Source: Roseateles_B sp051857535 (GTDB lineage: Bacteria > Pseudomonadota > Gammaproteobacteria > Burkholderiales > Burkholderiaceae_C). From it: DNA of 64,000 bases. Below, piece after piece: positions 58,624 through 64,000 of this stretch (position 1 is the stretch's first letter; every line of letters begins with the position of its first letter). The stretch is from the NCBI RefSeq assembly GCF_051857535.1, contig NZ_JBPZGY010000003.1, positions 1-64,000 of the forward strand. The letters are read 5' to 3'. The position numbers were made by a program, and so were the translations under genes. The notes beneath the pieces were generated by a model. That model had not been told where the DNA came from, ran no database searches, and saw only the letters and a program-made list of their open reading frames with translations.

Positions 58624-59595
58624 GTGACTGATCCGCGCGCCGTGAACCACTACGACACCCTCGAAGTCAGTGCCCGGGCCAGTCCCGAGGTGCTGCGTGC
58701 CGCCTACCGCAGCCTGATCCAGCGCTTCCATCCGGATCGACGCCCTGACGATCCGGATGCCGCAGCACGGGCAGCGGCCATCACCGAAGCCTATGACGTG
58801 TTGTCGGACCCTGCCCGGCGTGCCGCCTACGACGACTGGCTGGCGGCACAGTCGGCAGGCGCCACTCCTGTCGCAGCCCCTGCTGCGGCTGATGCCACGG
58901 CTGATGCCCACGGCGGCGCCAAGATGCCGCGCTCCCGCAACGCCGCCCCGCGTGGGACCGGGCGGGCGGCAAGGCCCGCGCCCTCGGTGGGCGGCGGGCG
59001 CTGGATTCTCGGAGGCCTGCTGCTGCTGCTGGTGGCCATCCTCGTGGGCTGGCTGTGGCCGCACAGGGTCCAGGAGGACGACTGGGCCAGTTTGCGCCAG
59101 AACTTCTCCGCCGCCGGACACACGGAGGAGGAACTCCGGGACCTGCTGCGCCGAAAGGAGGCCTTGCTGCAGCGATCGCCAGCCCTGCGCGAGCGCGAGG
59201 CTAGGGAGTCGATCCGCGATCGTGAGGCACGCACCCTGGAGCTGCTGGATGCGCCGATCGAGCTCTACCTGGGCACGGGCATCATGACGATCCCCCGTGT
59301 GCAGCTCGTGCTGGGCAGCTTCGACGCCGTGTCCCTGCGCAGCTACATCCTGAAGAACCGCGAGTCGCTGGTGGTCGATCTCAACAAGGCCCTCAATGGC
59401 GCCAAGCTGGAACTCCTGCTGGGGCCCGATGCCGAGCGGCAACTGCAGGCCCTGATCCTAGACGCCCTGGTGAGCGCCCTGGGCACGCAGCCACAGGAGA
59501 CCTATCCCTCCACCTGGTTCGAATCCCCCGGCCGCTACGGCGTGGTGGCGGTGCAACTGCCCGGGCGCTACACCTATCGGCCCTACGGCGGCTGA
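58624..59595 (+). CDS. J-domain (DnaJ-like) membrane protein
   Basis: A 323-residue protein with a complete N-terminal J domain (YDTLEVSARASPEVLRAAYR, HPD in RFHPDRRPDD near 39, EAYDVLSDPARRAAYDDW), a disordered Ala/Gly/Arg stretch, a helix near 122-142 (WILGGLLLLLVAILVGWLW), and a C-terminal domain of about 180 residues with no recognised family. The start GTG at 58624 directly abuts the upstream TGA; GTG at 58642 is an alternative. It would recruit a DnaK-type chaperone to the membrane. Confidence 0.85.
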   Translation: MTDPRAVNHYDTLEVSARASPEVLRAAYRSLIQRFHPDRRPDDPDAAARAAAITEAYDVLSDPARRAAYDDWLAAQSAGATPVAAPAAADATADAHGGAKMPRSRNAAPRGTGRAARPAPSVGGGRWILGGLLLLLVAILVGWLWPHRVQEDDWASLRQNFSAAGHTEEELRDLLRRKEALLQRSPALREREARESIRDREARTLELLDAPIELYLGTGIMTIPRVQLVLGSFDAVSLRSYILKNRESLVVDLNKALNGAKLELLLGPDAERQLQALILDALVSALGTQPQETYPSTWFESPGRYGVVAVQLPGRYTYRPYGG

Positions 59596-59753
59596 GCCCC
59601 GGGCCCGGGGGCGGCTTGCCATTCGTCGTGCACCCCTGCGTTTCGTCATGCGCAGCCGCCGCTTCACGACATTTCCGAGGACAGGCGCAGCGCGCGCGGC
59701 TATGGTCCGGCTGCACATGGCGAGCGATGCCATGGACGCCTTGGAGAACATTC

Positions 59754-60143
59754 ATGGACATCGAACAGCAGAGTTGGCGAGCACGCCGCCGCCTGGAGCG
59801 GCGCCGGCATCACGGCGAAGGGCGCGGGGGTTTCGGACTTTTCCTGATCCTGGTCGGCCTGGTGCTGCTGGTGCAGCGCCACGGCTGGCCCAGCTGGTTC
59901 CAGTTCGAGGCGCCATGGTCCCTGGTGATCGCCGTGCTGGCCGGCCTGAGCCTGCTGCTGGCGCGCAGCGCGCGTGGGCTGACCCGTGCCCTGTTTCTGG
60001 GCGCGGTCGCTGCCTGGTTCTATGCCTGCGAGACGGGGTGGTCCAACTTCAGCTTCCGTGACTCCTGGCCCTGGCTGCTGATCGCCCTGGGCGTTGCCAA
60101 GATGCTTCACTACCTGCTGGAGCGTGGGGAGGATCAAACATGA
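59754..60143 (+). CDS. Membrane protein with LiaI/LiaF-type transmembrane region
   Basis: A 129-residue membrane protein. A basic N-terminal tail (RARRRLERRRHHGEGRG) leads into a four-helix block (FGLFLILVGLVLLVQRHGW, then SLVIAVLAGLSLLLARS, ALFLGAVAAWFYACE, WPWLLIALGVAKMLHYLLE) like the LiaI-LiaF transmembrane region. The ATG at 59754 has GGAGA seven bases upstream. Its stop overlaps the next start as ATGA, joining it to the LiaF-like protein. It may be the small partner of that sensor. Confidence 0.78.
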   Translation: MDIEQQSWRARRRLERRRHHGEGRGGFGLFLILVGLVLLVQRHGWPSWFQFEAPWSLVIAVLAGLSLLLARSARGLTRALFLGAVAAWFYACETGWSNFSFRDSWPWLLIALGVAKMLHYLLERGEDQT

Positions 60144-60853
60144 ACACGAGCAACACGCGCAGCACACCCGGCCGCGCCGCCCGCCATCAGCTGTGGCTGG
60201 GCCTGACGCTGGTACTGGCCGGTGGGGCCTTTCTGCTGGACAACCTGCATGTCCTGGAACTGCGCCGCATCCTGCCCTTCTGGCCGGTACTGATGGTGGC
60301 GCTGGGTGCCGCCCGTTTGTTGACGGCCGCGCCGGGCGACAGGCGCGAGCAGCTGATAGGCGGCCTGCTGCTGGGCCTGGGCAGCCTGCTGCTGCTGCGT
60401 CGCCTGGGATGGCTGCATATGGACTGGCGCGACTTCTGGCCCCTGGTGCTGATAGGCCTGGGCGTGATGGTGATGGCGCGGCAGCCGGGACAGGGGGGGC
60501 CCTTTGGCCATGTCAATCAGGATGTCCATGACCGCCAGCTCGACCTCAAGGCAGTGCTGAGCGGCCAGGAGGTCCGGGTGCAGTCGTCCGACTTCACTGG
60601 CGGGCAGGTGCAGGCGGTGCTGGCAGGCGTGGAGCTGGACCTGAGCCAGGCGGGCTTCCAGCGCGCGGTGCTGGAGGTGTCTGTGGTGATGGCGGGCCTG
60701 GAGCTGCGCTTGCCACCCGACTGCCGGCTGCGCGTCACCGCCTCCTCGGTGCTGGGCCAGGTCGAGGACAAGACACAGCCGCTGGCTGCCGCCAGCCGCG
60801 AGCTGGAGTTGCGGGGCTCGCTGGTGCTGGGCGGCATCACGGTGCGTCACTAG
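60140..60853 (+). CDS. LiaF-like cell-envelope stress protein
   Basis: A 237-residue protein. Four N-terminal hydrophobic helices (LWLGLTLVLAGGAFLLDN, ILPFWPVLMVALGAARLL, and two more) are followed by a C-terminal repetitive beta domain (LKAVLSGQEVRVQSSDF, GGQVQAVLAGVELDLSQA, RAVLEVSVVMAGLELRLP), typical of the LiaF/DUF2154 family, whose C-terminal domain resembles the DUF4097 barrel. In Bacillus, LiaF inhibits the LiaS kinase of the antibiotic response. Here there is no kinase next to it. Coupled to the upstream protein by ATGA. Confidence 0.83.
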   Translation: MNTSNTRSTPGRAARHQLWLGLTLVLAGGAFLLDNLHVLELRRILPFWPVLMVALGAARLLTAAPGDRREQLIGGLLLGLGSLLLLRRLGWLHMDWRDFWPLVLIGLGVMVMARQPGQGGPFGHVNQDVHDRQLDLKAVLSGQEVRVQSSDFTGGQVQAVLAGVELDLSQAGFQRAVLEVSVVMAGLELRLPPDCRLRVTASSVLGQVEDKTQPLAAASRELELRGSLVLGGITVRH

Positions 60854-60876
60854 AGCGCATCCAGCCGTGCATGCCC

Positions 60877-61461
60877 TCAGCGCAGGCCCGGCACGGTGCT
60901 GCAGTTGGCCACGCCAAAGCGATCGACGAAGAGCCGGAACTGCTGCCCCGGCTTCAGTGACTGCCATTGCTGGAGGCTGAGTCGACAGGTCCAGTCGCGC
61001 TCCTTGGCGTCGACCATGAGCACCTCGTAGACCCCCTTGTACTTGCCGACGCGCTCGGCGCCGGCCTGGTCCGGCCTGAGGCTGGCCAGCACCGGCGACC
61101 CCCACTGCGGCACTTGCGGATGCAGGCCTTGTGTGCGCACGGTACGCAGCGGGCGCCATTGCAGGCCGCTGTAGCGGCAATGGGGGCTGGGCTCGGCACG
61201 CTGGCCGCTGGGGTCTTCCATGAGCTTGCGCTGCACCTCCTGCACGCCGGTGGGCATCTCGTCGCACCAGCTGGAGTCCTGGACTTCGACCAGGCGCTCG
61301 ATCTCGATGTCGCGCTGCCAGCGAAGGGACTGGATCGTGACCCATTCGCCGCGTGGGCCGAAGAGCTTCCAGCCCAGGGGGGCGAAGAGCAGGGCGATGA
61401 TCAGGGCGGCGATGCGGTGCTGACGCTCGCGGTGCGAGAGGTAGTGCAGGCTGGCGGGCAT
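60877..61461 (-). CDS. Hypothetical membrane-anchored protein (194 aa)
   Basis: Unrecognised. An N-terminal signal anchor (RIAALIIALLFAPLGWKLFG) near residues 17-36 precedes a periplasmic domain of about 155 residues with four cysteines (SSWCDEMP, SPHCRYSG, DWTCRLSL and the late NCSTVP), two of which could form disulfides. The domain starts with GEWVTIQSLRWQRDIEIERLVEVQD, beta-rich. It is last of two minus-strand genes, 53 bases after the coiled-coil protein, and converges on the LiaF-like pair. Confidence 0.72.
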   Translation of the reverse strand: MPASLHYLSHRERQHRIAALIIALLFAPLGWKLFGPRGEWVTIQSLRWQRDIEIERLVEVQDSSWCDEMPTGVQEVQRKLMEDPSGQRAEPSPHCRYSGLQWRPLRTVRTQGLHPQVPQWGSPVLASLRPDQAGAERVGKYKGVYEVLMVDAKERDWTCRLSLQQWQSLKPGQQFRLFVDRFGVANCSTVPGLR

Positions 61462-61514
61462 GCCGCGATTGTCGGTGCTGCGCGGCAGGGGCCGAAGCTC
61501 ATGGCCAGGCCTGC

Positions 61515-62267
61515 TCAGGCCGGCTGGCCGTCGCGCCGGCGCTGTTCGCGCCGCAGGCGCACGGCCTCGGTGACGGCGGCAAGCTCCTCGCTTTGCCGAG
61601 CCAGTTCACCGCGCAGGCGCATGTGGTTGCTAACGGCTTCGTCAAGCGCGCCGAGGTCGGTGCGGACAGTGTCCCAGACAGGCCGTGCGCCGTCCGCCTG
61701 CCCGGGCTGACGCTCCCGGGCGGCATGCCGACCCCAGGCGATGCCCAGGACCAGAGCACAGGCGCTGCTGCTGGCGAGCAGGGCCAGCAGGTGCCGGTTC
61801 AGCGCGACGGTGTCCGGCGCCGGGCTGCCGTCTTCAAGGCGGCGGACCTGCAAGGACCATCGCTGCCCGTTGTTGATCGGCAGTATCCAGGTGGCCGGAC
61901 CCGAGAGCCCCTCATGCACGCGACGCGCCTGCGGGCCGCCCAGCCACGCTTCGGTCCAGGCAGGGGTGTCGGCCACCAGCAGAAGTTCGGAGCGGAAGGG
62001 GGTGTTGAGTGCATAGGAGCGCAGCACGGCCAGGGTTTCCTGCCGAGCCCGGAAGGCCAGCACCTCGTCCTTGTGGATACCGGGCTGGCGCAGGGGGCGC
62101 GCCAGTTCGCCCGCCAGCCGCTTCAAGGCCTGGTACTCGGCCAGGCGCGGGTCTGCCTGCAAGGGCAAGGGCAGCGCGGCTTGCAGCTGCAGGTACTGAT
62201 AGCAGCTCAGCCCGGCCAATCCAGCCATCAGGGCCATGAACAGCCCCAGGCGCCAGCGACGTGACAT
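61515..62267 (-). CDS. Hypothetical two-helix membrane protein with C-terminal coiled coil
   Basis: Unrecognised 250-residue protein. A first helix (LGLFMALMAGLAGLSCYQYL) near 6-25, a periplasmic stretch with SELLLVADTPAW and GPATWILPINNGQRWSLQVR, which reads like a small sensor domain, a second helix near 155-175 (HLLALLASSSACALVLGIAWG), then a charged coiled coil (LGALDEAVSNHMRLRGELAR, QSEELAAVTEAVRLRREQ). It resembles a sensor protein shortened after the second helix. The ATG at 62267 has GGAGAAG upstream. A palindrome lies about 85 bases before it. Confidence 0.7.
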   Translation of the reverse strand: MSRRWRLGLFMALMAGLAGLSCYQYLQLQAALPLPLQADPRLAEYQALKRLAGELARPLRQPGIHKDEVLAFRARQETLAVLRSYALNTPFRSELLLVADTPAWTEAWLGGPQARRVHEGLSGPATWILPINNGQRWSLQVRRLEDGSPAPDTVALNRHLLALLASSSACALVLGIAWGRHAARERQPGQADGARPVWDTVRTDLGALDEAVSNHMRLRGELARQSEELAAVTEAVRLRREQRRRDGQPA

Positions 62268-62351
62268 GACATTCTTCTCCCTGAGTGCGCGCATCCTAGG
62301 GAGCAAGGCTGGGCCGGCTGTTCAGGGTTTGACCGCGGCGCCGTGCACTAC

Positions 62352-62369
62352 TGCACGAACGTTCGTTCA
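62352..62369. promoter_or_regulatory. TetR-type palindrome upstream of the coiled-coil gene
   Basis: TGCACGAACGTTCGTTCA is an 18-base near-perfect palindrome with a core ACGAACGTTCGT. Such sequences are typical of TetR/AcrR-family operators. It lies between the sorB stop and the coiled-coil gene. No TetR gene is in the window. The neighbouring GTGCA-N4-TGCAC at 62343-62356 overlaps it. Confidence 0.5.
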
Positions 62370-62391
62370 GCGAGGGTGCTTGCCCCCTGGC

Positions 62392-62751
62392 TCAGGGCTT
62401 GACGCTGCCGGCCGAGCGAGAGACGAACTGGGCCAGCGCCTCCATGTCAGCCGCGTCCAGCTTGCCGGCGTAGCTGGGCATGACGCCCAGGCCGCTCTGA
62501 AGCACCCGTCGTACCCGCGCGGCGTCCGGCTTGAGCTCATCCAGCACGGGGCCTACTTCTCCACTGCTGCCGGCGGCGGCCAGCGTATGGCAGACCGCGC
62601 AAGGCGGAGCGGCCTTGGCGGTGAACAGCTCGCGACCGCGCTGCAGCTGAGTGTCCTCGGCGGCAAGGGCGGCAGAGGACAGGCCCGCCGCCAGCAAGGG
62701 CAGCAGCAGGCCCGCCCGTGCGGGCCGGAACCTGGGGTCAGGTCTTGCCAT
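62392..62751 (-). CDS. sorB: Mono-heme cytochrome c, probable sulfite dehydrogenase subunit
   Basis: Periplasmic cytochrome of 119 residues. After a signal peptide (GLLLPLLAAGLSSAALA) the heme motif CAVCH lies near residue 51, and the axial methionine is probably in GVMPSYAGKLDAADMEAL near 90. Class I cytochrome c of this size accepts electrons from SorA-type sulfite dehydrogenase in SorAB. The ATG shares one base with the stop codon of the upstream molybdoenzyme, so the pair is coupled. A TetR-type palindrome follows its stop. Confidence 0.85.
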   Translation of the reverse strand: MARPDPRFRPARAGLLLPLLAAGLSSAALAAEDTQLQRGRELFTAKAAPPCAVCHTLAAAGSSGEVGPVLDELKPDAARVRRVLQSGLGVMPSYAGKLDAADMEALAQFVSRSAGSVKP

Positions 62752-63965
62752 CAGGCCACCACCAGCTTGACAGCGTGGTCGCGCCAGCTGTTGTTGTTGT
62801 AGCCGTGGGCGTTCTCGACGCGATCGGCTGGCTGCACATTGCCCGCCACGTCAACGGCCCGGCTGGCCAGTTGGTAGCTGCCTGCCGGCAGTTGCACAGA
62901 CAAGGCGAACTGGCGCCAGGCGAAGCGGCCGAGGTCCGGGCCGATCAGGCGGGCCGTATGCCAGCTCTCGCCGCCATCCACGCTGACTTCCACGCGCTCG
63001 ATGGCCTGCGTGCCGCCGAAAGCCACGCCGTGGATCTGCACGCGGCCGGCCTTCACAGGGCCGCCGTCCGACAAGGGGCCGTTGATCCAGGACTTGACGT
63101 TCATCTCCCAGACCGAGGCCTGGTCCGGGCTGCTCTGGGCGCCGGGCGGGGTCATGCGGTAGCCGTGAGCCATGATCTTGGCCTTGGACTCGGTGCTGCC
63201 AAAGGACAGTCGCTTGATGTACTTGATGTTGTTGACGCCCTGGTAGCCCGGCACGATCAGGCGCAGGGGGCCGCCATGGGCCAGGGACAGCGGCTCGCCG
63301 TTCATCTCCCAGGCCAGCAGGCAGTCCTCCAGGGCCTTGATGGGCACCGAGCGCTCGACAAGCACACTCAGGGGGTCCACACCTTCGGGCAGCTTCTCGC
63401 CGCCAGTGCCGGTCAGGAACACGGCGCCCTCGGCCAGGCCGCCCAGAGCGGCGACGACGTTGCGCACCGGCACGCCACTCCACAGCACGCAGCCCGCGGC
63501 GCCCACGGTCCAGGGCGTGCCGCTGGGCTTGCTGGGGAAGAAGCCGCGGCCGTTGCCCGAGCACTGCAGCACGGTGGCGACGGTCTCCAGGCCCAGGGTC
63601 TTGAGCTCGGCCAGGCTGAGGCTGCGCGGCTGCTTCACGCCGCTGACCTCCAGGGACCAGTCGTCGCGCTTGTCCAGGACGCTGGCGTCCGGTGCGGGGA
63701 GGTTGTTGCGGATGTAGAGCTGCTGGGCTGGCGTGATGACGCTGCTGCCGAAGGCGCTGCGGCGGGTCTCGATGGTGGTGCCGCTGTGGACCACCAGCGC
63801 GGCGGGATTCTTCCAGGCAGCATAGGCGGGCAGGGGCTTGGCCGGCGGCGTGGCCGTCGGCGCTGCGCCCTGTGCCTGGGCCCAGCCGCTGAGTCCCAGG
63901 GCCCCGAAGGCGGTGGCGGCTCCCCCCAGCACACGGCGGCGGGCAATCAGATCGTCATGGCTCAT
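62751..63965 (-). CDS. sorA: Sulfite:cytochrome c oxidoreductase, molybdopterin subunit
   Basis: Periplasmic sulfite dehydrogenase of 404 residues. A Tat-type signal (ARRRVLGGAATAFGALGLSG) leads to the Mo-cofactor domain, with the molybdenum-binding cysteine in LQCSGNGRG near 132 and the GGPLRLIVPGYQGVNNIKYI segment near 240, then the Mo-co dimerisation domain (GVAFGGTQAIERVEVSVDGG). It oxidises sulfite to sulfate and reduces the coupled cytochrome c. AAGGAG precedes the ATG at 63965. A SoxC-like role is possible, but no sox genes are here. Confidence 0.9.
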   Translation of the reverse strand: MSHDDLIARRRVLGGAATAFGALGLSGWAQAQGAAPTATPPAKPLPAYAAWKNPAALVVHSGTTIETRRSAFGSSVITPAQQLYIRNNLPAPDASVLDKRDDWSLEVSGVKQPRSLSLAELKTLGLETVATVLQCSGNGRGFFPSKPSGTPWTVGAAGCVLWSGVPVRNVVAALGGLAEGAVFLTGTGGEKLPEGVDPLSVLVERSVPIKALEDCLLAWEMNGEPLSLAHGGPLRLIVPGYQGVNNIKYIKRLSFGSTESKAKIMAHGYRMTPPGAQSSPDQASVWEMNVKSWINGPLSDGGPVKAGRVQIHGVAFGGTQAIERVEVSVDGGESWHTARLIGPDLGRFAWRQFALSVQLPAGSYQLASRAVDVAGNVQPADRVENAHGYNNNSWRDHAVKLVVA

Positions 63966-64000
63966 CTTGGCTCCTTGTCGTCATGGTCATCGCCCGGGGG

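Noticed and set aside
61515..62267. Coiled-coil membrane protein as a methyl-accepting chemotaxis protein or histidine kinase
   Set aside because: No HAMP, methyl-accepting hairpin, H-box or ATPase motif is present.

Overview
The window is GC-rich, densely packed DNA from a betaproteobacterium, most likely a Burkholderiales member of the Roseateles/Leptothrix/Rubrivivax type. The clues are the aceE-aceF-lpdA operon with lipoyl-bearing E3, a phasin, the tauE-cysI-DUF934-cysH-cysD order, an RlmN-like paralogue, and the general protein style. This placement is inference. I see no rRNA, tRNA, insertion sequence, prophage or CRISPR array, so it reads as ordinary chromosome with some accessory-looking loci.

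Layout. 1-4759 (minus): assimilatory sulfate reduction (cysD, APS-reductase-type cysH, DUF934, sulfite reductase, TauE-type exporter). 4954-7384: a small stress-like cluster (TerB-like, zinc ribbon, Bax inhibitor-1 family, HPF/RaiA-like) with a second TerB-like gene diverging from it. 7406-9907: a LysR regulator, then three small membrane proteins and ExoD. 10231-12969: secreted M9 collagenase with two PKD domains and a PPC domain. 13499-16077: YbiB, DsbA, an AP2-like protein and a candidate small gene. 16279-18866: ornithine cyclodeaminase diverging from an AsnC/Lrp regulator, then an FAH-family enzyme. 18857-25211: a minus-strand operon of cNMP-patatin, single-module NRPS and VTT membrane protein, all joined by 4-base start/stop overlaps. 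25364-27311: patatin lipoprotein and DUF3667 protein. 27456-31945: phasin, diverging from a deacetylase, thioesterase, nitroreductase and 2-hydroxyacid dehydrogenase run, then a VOC protein.

31950-35821: RlmN-like enzyme, RmuC, MFS transporter. 35936-42652: the most unusual block: FecR-like protein, CHASE2-PAS-GGDEF-EAL protein, caspase-like lipoprotein, glycine-rich exported partner, and a second FecR-like protein. 42865-46269: DUF192 protein, oligopeptidase A, FolD. 46340-49518: a PAS histidine kinase and LuxR-type response regulator. 49767-56198: pyruvate dehydrogenase operon with two copies of a 44-bp REP-like repeat. 56385-62267: a solute-binding-like protein, an operon of two J-domain-related proteins around a lipoprotein, a LiaF-like pair and two membrane-anchored unknowns. 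62392-63965: sulfite dehydrogenase SorA and its cytochrome c.

Sulfur genes lie at both ends: one set makes and consumes sulfite inside the cell, the other oxidises it in the periplasm. No single completely new system is proven. The best candidates are the caspase/CHASE2/FecR block and the cNMP-patatin/NRPS/VTT operon. Start codons were chosen from Shine-Dalgarno spacing and from start/stop overlaps where these exist.
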